Part shown: piece by piece, positions 43,680 through 53,687 of the stretch
Position numbering within the stretch: the first letter of the stretch is position 1
Layout: every line of letters starts with the position of its first letter
Origin: Tubulanus polymorphus
Taxonomy: Eukaryota; Nemertea; Palaeonemertea; Tubulaniformes; Tubulanidae
Reading direction: 5' to 3'
Assembly (NCBI RefSeq): GCF_964204645.1
Contig: NW_027437470.1
Coordinates: forward strand, 1 to 64,000
DNA: 64,000 bases
The notes under the pieces: generated by a model
Told to the model about the DNA's origin: nothing
What the model saw: only the letters and a program-made list of their open reading frames with translations
Database searches by the model: none
Made by a program: the position numbers and the translations under genes

Positions 43680-44010
43680 AATACCCGCGTCACATGCGGA
43701 CATACAGGAGCGCTTTTGCTTAATGCGCATGCGTTAATCATAATTATATATTCATTCTATAAATTCTGTAAAATAGAAACAACACATGCGTTACATGCGT
43801 CACATGCGGCCATTTATGGCCGGTTTTGCTTAATGCGCATGCGTTAATCATAATTATATATTCATTATGCAAATTCTGTAAAATAGAAACAACTGAACAT
43901 AGAAAATTCAAACGCATTCATGTCCTCGTCACATGCGTTACATGCGTCACATGCGGCCATTTATGCGCGCTTTTGCTTAATGCGCATGCGCTTATCATAA
44001 TAGAAACGAC
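43680..44010. repeat. Tandem repeat region rich in ATGCGCATGCG and CACATGCGTTACATGCG words
   Basis: Three imperfect units (about 43688-43790, 43791-43925 and 43930-44010) each contain a run of CACATGCG words, GCGCTTTTGCTTAATGCGC or a close variant, and AATCATAATTATATATTC. The palindromic GCGCATGCGC-type core recurs in each. It lies between the HNH gene and the right terminal repeat, where a control region or origin would fit. Confidence 0.75.
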
Positions 44011-44153
44011 TGAACATAAAAATTCACCAATCAGATTTACACAATACATTATACAAGTTGTTCGGCCGTTTCTTCCAATACATCATTTGATTTCTATAAA
44101 TACAATTTATAATTACAAACATTTTTTCAATTGCTGATAAATATTTAACTACA

Positions 44154-44372
44154 TCAACAAATGTTAAACTTAATCATTGGAGTCTTAATGTTTTTGAAAT
44201 TCTTATATAGTTTCTTCGTTGATCTTTTGGCGATTCTTGTGTTTCTTGTGCTAATTTCTATTGGTTCGATATCCATTGCTGTTGATTCCTCAGTCAGAAA
44301 GAGTATCTTGAGTTTCTCTATCACTTCTTGATGCGTATGGCGTTTTATTAATCTAAAAGATATTAGCGGCAA
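44154..44372 (-). CDS. Possible small Polinton ORF, 72 residues, unrecognised
   Basis: Open from ATG 44372 with a basic, helical composition (RLIKRHTHQEVIEKLKILFL, KRSTKKLYKNFKNIK). No relative recognised and no T-run start motif upstream, so it may be a chance frame. Listed because it is the only open frame between the repeat region and the right terminal repeat. Confidence 0.25.
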   Translation of the reverse strand: MPLISFRLIKRHTHQEVIEKLKILFLTEESTAMDIEPIEISTRNTRIAKRSTKKLYKNFKNIKTPMIKFNIC

Positions 44373-44734
44373 CTCTAGCCATCTAAAAGATATACTAAAT
44401 ACACTTAAATATATCTAAAGGTTTCATATTTAATAGCCCTAATAACTACAAAAAAACAGTACTTACATTTAGATTTAGAATTGTAAACTATAAACTCCTA
44501 ATTTCGTTTCGAGAGATAGAATATCCTGAGCGTAATGTTACAGCGCCTGTTCATTTCTTGCCACGTCATCTGGTTCCGGTTCTAGAGTGTTCTACACGTT
44601 TGCAATATTATGACTCATATGTCTCGGCGTCATAGTAACAGCTGTAACAGCTGTGAATTTATAGATTTATTCAATAGTTCATTACATGAAATGTATATAG
44701 GCTCAAATAGAATCATGTTCTAGTATAAACAGCT

Positions 44735-45295
44735 ATGCATTATTTCAATCACACTTTACTAACACTTTTAATGTTTAAAATCTAACTCATACAAATATGA
44801 ATATTGAAATAATGTTGTAAATATATACTTTTATATTGAATAATCTGTCAATTTAAATGTTATTCATGTATATGATTATTTTAAGAGTAATAGGGGTAAT
44901 GGGCTTTCAGGTTAAAGGTCGAATGGTCGAGTTCATTAAAAACAAATATTGAAAGTAATTTAAAACCATAATATATTTTCATAACCGTGTGTATTTCAGT
45001 TGAATAATAGAATAATTATTATTATTAAAATATATTTGATTATATGAATTTGTGTATTGTTAATAAATCAATTGGTCGCGGAGCGGAGCGGTAGCGAAGT
45101 GGAGCGACCAATTGATTTAATACAATATGCTTTTTAAATTTAAATTATTGATATCTTAGAATAAATATTTTGTTATAATATAAAATACACACGGTTATGA
45201 AAATATATTATAGTTTTAAATTACTTTTAATGTTTTGTTTTTAATGAGCTTCGACCGTTCGACCTTTGGCTTGAAAGCCCATTACCCCTATTACT
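44735..45295. repeat. Right terminal inverted repeat of the Polinton
   Basis: Reverse complement of 26162-26720. The outer 410 bp (44886-45295) form the second palindrome, and both of its ends show AGTAATAGGGG in mirror orientation. Confidence 0.93.
45064..45119. repeat. GC-rich hairpin at the centre of the right palindromic repeat
   Basis: Arms 45064-45079 and 45104-45119 match the left hairpin exactly. The loop reads GGAGCGGAGCGGTAGCG onwards, the complement of the left loop, so both ends carry the same loop orientation relative to the element. Confidence 0.9.
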
Positions 45296-45301
45296 TAAAC
45301 T
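45296..45301. repeat. Right target-site duplication, TAAACT
   Basis: Identical to 26156-26161. Confidence 0.9.
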
Positions 45302-48300
45302 ATCTTTTGAGAAACGGGTCCCAGAGCTGTATCCTTTACTCCTGTAATAGAGGATGCAATCTATTTGCGACAAACAGCTAGTGCAAATAGCTAGAAAAGG
45401 TAACAATAGTGCATTGGCAAACTTAGAGCAAGCGTACATTGGTTGTTTAGGTTTTTCGAAGGGGAGAATTTGTGGGAAAATTAATCATTCCTGAGATATA
45501 TCCGTGGCGAGCTTTTCCAGGGATTTAAAAAGTTGAGCTGTACACAAGGAATTTTGTGTAGTCCAATATCCGTGATTACCTCTGGCGTGGAGAGATACAA
45601 TCTAAAACCAACCCTAGAGTCAAATAATTTACCACAATTTTTTATGATCGATAAAAAGATCGAGTAATAGACATTCAAACAGTATTATCCAAATTCCACT
45701 CCATTTTAAACTCATTCATCTCTACACAAACTCCAACTTGTTGAACAGTCCACATTAAAAATTAGGGACCACTATTCTTGCTCATCTACACTAGCTACCA
45801 ATCTAACAAAGGATTAAATTTGAGTGTTTGATGTTATAACAATACCAGACTGAATTATGGATTCGGTTTCTACTTTTTAATTGAACATTTATATCACATA
45901 TTGGGCATCATTTTTACCAGTATATATGGAATAACCTATCCATATATCATGTTCAATTTTATATAATCTGATTTTTGAGATGTCATTAAATCAATGCATT
46001 CACATGCGGTCGTCGCTTTCAATAGCCACCACGGACTGGCTCCTTATTATTTCTTTGGCGATACCATTGGTGGACGATCCCACACGTTTCTTGCTCCAGC
46101 CCTAGAATGCTCAATGTTCGTCATGAATCCCGATTTGAATTTAAATTCAAAATACTCCTAAAACACACCTGTTAACTAGATTAATCTAAAACACCTTTAT
46201 GTGCAAGAATCAGTGAATTTGGCGCTTTATCAGTTGTATTCATCATTCGTACCCACGAATCTCGTATTGTATCCGGCTATGAATGTGGAGACCCATCCTC
46301 GTAAAGAGAATGAATAGGCTCTGTTGCGTTCATATCATTTGATATGAGGCTACGTGTCATCTTCAATTGAAATCACGTTGTTTTTTTAAAGGGTGGGCGA
46401 GAATATATTCTTATGTTTTTGTTTCTCTGAATGTTGCTATTTAAGAGTTCAATAATTTCAGTCTACCAAACAAAGGATTTTCCGTATGTTTCGTGACATG
46501 TTTTTCCATAACCCTAGGAGAGCATTTTAGGTATTTTGTTCGCGGATGACCGAAAGCTGCTGTCCCTCTCTAGTAATTTGATGATATCCGTCGAAATCTA
46601 AATTCTAAAAAGGAATCAGGCATATCTTCTTGTTTGACTAAATATGAACTAAACAAGTGACACTCCCTTCAAAGGCGCCGAAGTAAAATCATGTGTCGAG
46701 TGGAGATGATATTGTGTCAGAATTTCTTCAAAATCGGAGAAAATAGAATATTTTGAAAATAATCATTTTACATGAATGTTTTAATCCGTTATAACTGGAG
46801 CAATTTTCATGAAAAAATATCTATGGAATCAGCGAAATGTAATTGAGAAGAATACTATGTTTAAAAAGTTATCAAATACATTTGAAAAAAGTTTTCTGAA
46901 TTCGTCAACTGTTAAACTAGTAACAACCAGATGTGTTCCCATTAAACCACCGACCGCGAGCCGAGTCGATGTGAGATGTGCCCTACACTGAAAATCTCAA
47001 GTGCTATACAACCGGTTTTTTAGGTGCCTCTGAATGTCGGCCGTTAAAAAAACTGAACAATTCCCATTTGGAAAGGGCCTACGTAGTTAGAGAAAATTCA
47101 AGATGTGTGTATCGTGTGATACAGGCTCCATATTTCATGTGCGTTTGGAATTTAACCTTGTTTATAACGAAACACGCATGTATTTATGCTATTTTAGATT
47201 TAAAAAGAGCGCACGAAAGTGTTTCATGAGACCCGCAAATTACGTCAAGTTATTCATGCATTTTTGATTTATATGAATAAATTTCGCTTAAATCTTTAAA
47301 TTTCTCAGGTGGATTATTCAATAAATTCACAACAGACATTATGGATTAGTTTGACGCCAATCGTTCTTTTAAAGATCTTTCTTTCTCGAAGAAAGATTTT
47401 CTTAAAAACTTTGATTATGGCTAATCTTTTATGTGTCCGATAGTTAAACCTTCGGGTATTATACTAGAACACAAATTTTTAAAGATATTCATAACATACT
47501 GAAGGATATCACAGTTTATACCCGAAGATATATATAGTCGGATAGATCTTTTTGTTTCGACTCGCATGCGACAGTAAAAGCGGTACTTGATATAATAAGT
47601 GAACTTCATCATTGATATTTTCACTAATCTACTTGAATTCCAAAAAAGAACTGACAATGAAAAAGGGTTACAGCTGTGACTGACATCACTCCAAATTTCA
47701 ATTCCTATGAACATAAAAAGAAAAATATAAAGAAACTATTAACGAAACAGTTTTTAGAGGCGAAGAATCCGCGTTACCATCGAATTTTCAAAACTTGAAG
47801 GAATGGTTAATGCCTCGGTGACCACTGGTCTAGTACGCGGTTTTCTGAAATGAAAGTGGCCAAGTCTAAAGAACAACTATTGTATCACATGCTTTCAAAT
47901 ATTAGGAACCCAATGCGTTTAATGATTTAATTAATTGGTATCGCGCAGTTTGGTTGGAAAGACGGGTGTTAGTCACCTTGTGATTTAATTGTTTTTCATG
48001 CATCGATTTATTAATCTTATTATAACTTATTTGTAGGCGCTTCTCACAAACATTTTCTATTCGTTGAGTTTTCAAACGCAGTACTGTTCAGATGATTCGA
48101 GTCAAGTAGTAAAAAAGTTTATGTATTAGCATTACTATGCAGTGAAAATAACGCACTGCGGCAAGTGAGGTGCTGTGATCCACATGTGTAACCCATTTAT
48201 GGGTAATAATTTTCCATCATGTCAACGCCATTCAAAAACAGTAGCAAAACTTTCTGCTGGTTTCTAGAAATAGCAATACGACGACAAGCACTTTCGAATT

Positions 48301-48312
48301 CGACCACGATAT
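45302..48312. other. Host sequence right of the Polinton; no gene recognised
   Basis: Short open frames only (60-97 residues), none with a recognisable domain or matched splice sites. AAAGATCTTTCTTTCTCGAA and its near-complement make a small inverted repeat near 47370-47402. Confidence 0.4.
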
Positions 48313-48960
48313 TTGAAAAGTTTCACTTGGGCAGTGGTGGTCAGTGATGGTCAATTTATGAATTTTAATGGCGAATCCTTTCTAGTTTCACACCAAATGC
48401 GGTACCGGTATATCGTTCTTTCAAGAAGTTTCAATTGGTCAGTGGTGGTCAGTGATGGTCAATTTATGAATTTTCAATGGCGAATCCTTTCTAGTTTCAC
48501 ACCAAATGCGGTACCGGTATATCGTTCTTTCAAGAAGTTTCAATTGGTCAGTGGTGGTCAGTGATGGTCAATTTATGAATTTTCAATGGCGAATCCTTTC
48601 TAGTTTCACATCAAATGCGGTACCGGTATATCGTTCTTTCAAGAAGTTTCAATTGGTCAGTGGTGGTCAGTGATGGTCAATTTATTAATTTCCAATGGCG
48701 AATCCTTTCTAGTTTCACATCTAGTGCGGTACCGGTATATCGTTCTTTCAAGAAGTTTCAATTGGTCAGTGGTGGTCAGTGATGGTCAAATTAGTAATTT
48801 TCAATGGCGAATCCTTTCTAGTTTGACACCATAACGCGGTATATCGTTTTCATATTCGAGAAGTTTGAATTGGTCATTGGTGGTCAGTGATGGTCAGTGA
48901 TGAGTGATGAATTTGCAATGATGATTCCTTAGTAGTTTGAAAACAAACATTACATGATAA
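48313..48960 (+). repeat. Satellite array, about six units of 108-109 bp
   Basis: AGTGGTGGTCAGTGATGGTC recurs at about 48333, 48441, 48550, 48659, 48768 and, decayed, 48876. Units also share ATGCGGTACCGGTATATCG. The GGTCAGT and TTTNACACCAAA words link it to the arm repeats of the fold-back element at 22.8 kb. Open frames here are by-products. Confidence 0.88.
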
Positions 48961-49850
48961 ATTTCCGAAATTCGAAGTCAAGTGTTCAGACTCGGGGATA
49001 TCTCAATTGGTCAGTTACTGACCATCATGATGGTGTCACCATTGTGGTCTATAGCTCAAATGAAACATGTGGAACCGACGAAGGGGCCCAAAAGCGTTAA
49101 ATCATTTTCTGGAGTGACGTGATCCAAAAATGCCCTAACTGGAAAAGGCAGTCTCTCAATTGGATGAAACCAAATCGGACAGGACAATTAAAATTTGGGA
49201 AGGTAGTGGTCTTTCTACGAAGCCCACGCGGTGAGCGTATTATTATGAAATCTTTTTTTAAACCACCATGTACCACGAAGTAATAAGCATCGTTGTAAGC
49301 ACTTGAAACAGCCATAACCAAAACTGTCAGATCAAACATCATACCGCATCCCCGCAAAGAGGGGTGGTTCAGCAAACCGGAGTTTTCATTGGCCTCTCTA
49401 GACTACCCCGCCAGTACGGGTAGCCGAGCAAACCGGAAAACTCATAATGATTTATCGTCGTATGAAAGATAAAACAAACAAGGCTTTCAATTTGTAATTA
49501 ACACTCCCAAAGCATGTTTTTTCGCAAAAATGAATTCCTTTTCTATACACGTATTTGATCACGGCGAATCTTCGCTCGAATAGATCTTTGATATTTTGGG
49601 TGATTTTCTTTGGCCACGGTCCACCACGCCGAACACAGGTGCCCCCACAAAACCTATGTTTTTTTTTTACAATGTAGAATTCTATATGAGTTGGGAAGGG
49701 CACTCGCCTCTATTTATTCTTTAAAACATAAGACTGGCTGTGCGCTTCACCAAGTTTCGACTTTGACATATTATTTTATTGCCGTGTCTGTCCTATGTAA
49801 TTTTGTCATTATGCGGATGAAATAAATTTTGAATTGAATTGAATTGATCC
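48961..49850. repeat. Fold-back-related sequence and a retroposon tail
   Basis: 49480-49740 aligns with 24120-24330 (shared GATTTTCTTTGG, TTTTTTACAATGTAGAA and a TCGCTCGAA segment), so it is a second, diverged copy of the fold-back core. Near 49822-49847 AATAAATTTTGAATTGAATT followed by GAATT repeats looks like the 3' tail of a separate non-LTR retroposon. Confidence 0.5.
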
Positions 49851-50769
49851 GTGATTTAGTGGTAACCAACACGAACTACACGTGGTGCGAGTGCAGTCGG
49901 CAAGAAGGTTTATCTACGTGTTGCTGTTATTGTAATTCCTACGAAAATGTCTCCGTTAAAAGTATGTATCACGCACAGTACAAGGGCCTGATCGATGATC
50001 GGGTAATGTCTATTTCAACCTGACTTGAGAGCATTCCTGGTGGCCTAGCTCGCCAATTTTCGGTAGTACATACCTGCCAGTTAGTTACCTACTAATCGTT
50101 GGTGGTAAGCTTTTTATAATCGGATGGGCTTATACCAACGTTAGGGATGACAAGGGCCAAAACACGGTTGAAAAAAGTAACACTTCAAAAATATACTCTC
50201 TATTCACTTCAGTCCACAATTAATGGCTTAAATCACAAACTAGGTAGGCTACCTTTCGAAGTAATCCAATTCACAGGCCGCTTGTAAACTGGCTTGGATT
50301 TTACTTCCCGGTTGTTGATAATCTCGCGAGAATGGTGCTAAATTTAAACTGCAAATAAATTCAAAATATCACAGAAATACCTTTTGTTGATGTTGTTTGT
50401 TCGTTTATCCACTATAGTGTAGAGTTCCGATAAACAATTGGCTGTTGAGGATTAGTATCAGCGGGTGCGACGCCTTACTATATTAAAATAACAAGGGATG
50501 AAACGGCTTCGCTTTTGCCTGTGACCGTATTGATGCGGCGGAAACCACTGCGCATGCGCGGCAACTTTCCGAGCGCTAGTGAGCTGTCGATCAAACTACA
50601 CATTATAGTGTGATTGTGATTGCCTTGGCTTGACGGAGGTTTTTGAGAAAAATCAATTGAACTTGAACTGATCTTAACCTTTCGGAAAGTTGCCGTGCGT
50701 GCACAGAAAAATGGGTTCCTGCCATTTTCCTGTTCTACTGATTTTGCGGCTTCACCCCTTTGGTTTTTT
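49851..50769. other. No gene seen; contains one arm of a 3.5-kb-spaced inverted repeat
   Basis: About 50083-50185 is inverted relative to 53535-53640 (shared GATGACAAGGGCCAAAACAC and GATGGGCTTATA). 50540-50600 contains CTGCGCATGCGCGGCAAC, a CpG-rich island of modest size. No coding sequence recognised. Confidence 0.45.
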
Positions 50770-51960
50770 TAGCCCACTTGGGACTTTAGTCCCAGCGGGC
50801 TATTGCGTTCACTTTTCGTTCGTATGTCCGTCTGTCCGAAGACGGAATCCAGTTATTTTGGGAAGTTTTGAAGAGACTTCAAGGTTATGTCTTGATATTT
50901 GGGGTACACATGTATCTACCCTAGACACATCTTCAGCCCAAAAACTGGCCCTGTCAGATTCAAGATGGCCGACTGGCAGCCATTGTTGTTCGCCAAAATC
51001 AGCACATTTTACACATTTTTGAACTTTTTTAGGGAAATTTTGAAGACGCTTTGATCAATTACCTTGATCTTTCGGATATATGTGAATTCCCCCAGGGCCC
51101 ATCAGCATAACAAAAATTGGGTCGATCAGACTCAAGATGGCCGTCCTATGACCTTTTTAGTGCCCAAAAATGTTAATTTTGGCCGAAATTCTGAGTCCTG
51201 TAGCTTCCTACTGGTTCATCATTTCTCATTGCAATTTGTGATGGGTATTCTTTGGACAGGGATGTTTTATACCTGAGACAGGTATTTTTCATCAGCCAAT
51301 TATGACGCAATTGGCGGCCATCTTGGTGTCAGCAGTACTCATTCGTAAGTGGGAAAAAGTTTTTCCACATTATATTGATACCTATTAAAGCGTATTTTGT
51401 TACCACAATCATTTAGAAAGTTGTAGCTCATAACGTGTTCTATGATTGTGGTGAGTTTCAAGGTCATTGGTTTTTGTATATGGCCACCAGGGGGCGTTGA
51501 ATAATGCAATATCTTAGTATTTCTATATTATATTCGTATCAATGCATATTTTGTAACCACAATCAATTGCAAAGTTGTAGCTCATGACATCATCTATGAT
51601 TTTGGCAAGTTTTAAGGTCATTAGTTATTCTATATGGTCACCAGGGGGCGCTGAATAGTAAAATAACTTAGTATTTCCTTATTATATTGGTACCTAGGCA
51701 TATTTTGTTACCATGATCAATTACAAAGTTATAGTTCGTGACATTTTCTATGATTGTGGTGAGTTTCAAGGTCATTGGGTTTTGAATATGGTCACCAGGG
51801 GGCGTTGAATAGTAGAATAACTTAGTATTTCCATATTAAGTGGTAACGAGGCATATTTTGTTATCACAATCAATTACAAAATCGTAGCTGCTGACATGTT
51901 CTATGATTGTGGTGGGTTTCAAGGTCATTGCATTCTGTATATGGTCACCAGGGGTCGTTG
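50770..51960 (+). repeat. Hairpin-headed interspersed repeat, copy 1, with CTCF-like motif array
   Basis: Starts with a hairpin around GGGACTTTAGTCCC, continues with a TCCGTCTGTCCGAAGACGGA inverted word and about 500 bp of unique sequence, then about four tandem units of roughly 154 bp. Each unit contains GATTGTGGTGAGTTTCAAGG and a CACCAGGGGGCG motif (51484, 51638, 51792, and a variant at 51944). Matches 57652-58835 in the same orientation. Confidence 0.85.
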
Positions 51961-51989
51961 AATATTGAAATTGTTAGATTGTTGAGCAT

Positions 51990-52690
51990 TTGGAACCACT
52001 TCCCAAGTGGGCATGGTGTCCGTGGACCCCTAGTCTGACTAGAACCGTGTATCATGGGTTGAAGTTTAACAGTGATGATCACAAAATCGTTTCGACGATT
52101 TCTCCCAACAATCGGCCGCTTTGTGACCAATTTTACACCTGAAACATCATACAGGACTTTGTACGGACCTTTTATATGATCCTATTTTCATTACGTTATC
52201 ATCATTTTCCGGTGAACTGTGACAACGTTCGTTTTCCTCGTAGTTACGTAACCCTACTTTAAATTCACTGAATTTAATCATCGTTTCTTTCTGCGTGATA
52301 ACGGTCGCAATGAGCAGACCGTCACTTACATTTTCATCAGCCGCTTTCAACTGCGCTGATGCGGTTTCTGCCCTTAACATATAATCGGTAATTGTCTCAT
52401 CATGAAATTTTTGGAGCGAAGTAAGTTCTTGATACAAAGAAATGATTTTTATCTTACCTTTCGACAGGTAGTGTCCTCTCAAAATTACAAACGCTACTTT
52501 TCCCTTATCGGCGGCGTCGCGCATCACCAGGGACAATGATCTGTCGTCCAAACACTCGACCAATTCGGCATCGTTTCATTCACTGCCGCTAGCGAGTCCG
52601 GTGAGATCGTGTCAAATAATTTTACAATCCTCATATATCCCAAGAATTTCGTTTGCCAAAGTTCAAACTTTCGTCACCGTCGAATATTGG
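51990..52690 (-). pseudogene. Gag relic of a retrotransposon (UBN2/copia-like) with CCHC knuckle
   Basis: The largest open piece (52147-52563, 138 residues) contains RGHYLSKGKIKIISLYQELT and DYMLRAETASAQLKAADE, typical of UBN2-type Gag proteins. Upstream, in other frames, FDGDES and ELWQTKFLGYM give the usual N-terminal pattern. Downstream, near 52085-52135, a C-x2-C-x4-H-x4-C knuckle lies in yet another frame. At least three frame changes are needed, so it is decayed. No protease, reverse transcriptase or integrase follows; the copy is truncated next to the repeat at 51960. Confidence 0.72.
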
Positions 52691-53687
52691 CCCGCGTGCC
52701 CTGGGCCCATAACCTGTAGACATGTTTGGTAGAATACACCAATATCAATCACCAATCAGACGATGGAAGAAAACAACACTACCACTTTGAATATCTTTCA
52801 CCGACTAAAACTTTATTACACACTATGTTAACAGGGTCATGATAAGTGTCATGTTGAGTTACACGGTTAACAAATTCCAGGATTGAAAACAATCTAATAT
52901 TACGCTCGGTGTTTTAGCCATACATTGGAAGAGGTTTCGTTCCCAAGACTCAATATTCAGCCACCCTTTGACATGTGACATCATATGAATTTTATTTGAA
53001 TATTTTTTCATATTGTGAAAAATATTTTTTTGAAAATAGTAGTTTCCCTGCCGCGCCTACCTGTACCCTACGAATTTTTGGACGTAAGTCATAAACAAAT
53101 GTTTATCTTTGGTCTTATTTGACTACAAAATAATTCTTTAAGAAAGATAAAATACAATATAAACTTCTAGAACTTTGAAGTCTCGAATTAAAAAGATTTT
53201 TCAAGCAATGCCCTTACTGCAAACAACCTCTAGCTTTTAAGGTAAACCACACTTTGCCTATGGGCAATTTATTTCATGTAGTGTGATCTTTGGGGCGGCT
53301 TATCTTTTCATGTAAGGATATATTAACAGAAAATGAACATTATCGCCACATAGCCTATACCTCTTAACTATTTTAAAACTTGTTACATCGTTACAATGCT
53401 AATCATTCTGTAAAACGTTGAATGCTGAATCATTCATCTTCTACTGCGTCATGAAGGTACAGGGCCTCATTTTTCAATGGCAATGCCCTCGCCAAACTAG
53501 CTCCACTTTGAAGGTAAACCACTTTGCCCATGGGTGATTTATTTCAACCGTGTTTTGGCCCTTGTCATCCCCAATGTTGGTAGGCCTATAAGCCCATCAG
53601 ATCATAAAAGCTTACCTCTAATGATAAGGTGACTAACTAGCCTGAACCTTCCTGCCTTATAGGTAAAATTTATGGCTTTGATTTCAG
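52691..53687. other. Probable intron or upstream region of the acidic-repeat gene
   Basis: 52980-53280 resembles sequence on both sides of the 6.2-kb insertion (54061-54123 and 60297-60480), for example GACTACAAAATAATTCTTT versus GACTATGAAATAATTCTTT. No exon recognised before 53688, though earlier ones must exist because the first visible exon starts without an ATG. Confidence 0.5.

Larger units (their letters stand above)
26162..45295. mobile_element. Complete Polinton/Maverick (adintovirus-like) element, 19,134 bp
   Basis: The element begins AG and ends CT, is bounded by TAAACT duplications and has inverted ends of about 560 bp. It encodes the defining Polinton set: polymerase B, retroviral-type integrase, packaging ATPase, and major and minor capsid candidates, plus an HNH endonuclease and small conserved proteins. 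Genes are on the plus strand from 26.8 to 38.8 kb and on the minus strand from 39.1 to 43.5 kb, converging on a hairpin near 38.88 kb. It is strikingly AT-rich against its flanks. Many genes are broken, so this copy is an endogenous, probably inactive virus-like transposon. No protease of the adenoviral type was found. Confidence 0.95.

Noticed and set aside
26162-45295. Integrated giant virus or virophage
   Set aside because: Polymerase/integrase/ATPase set, 6-bp duplication and element size fit Polinton; giant-virus resemblance is limited to the HNH gene and the promoter-like motif.
48313-48564. 83-residue ORF
   Set aside because: It lies in the 109-bp satellite and repeats itself; no coding evidence.
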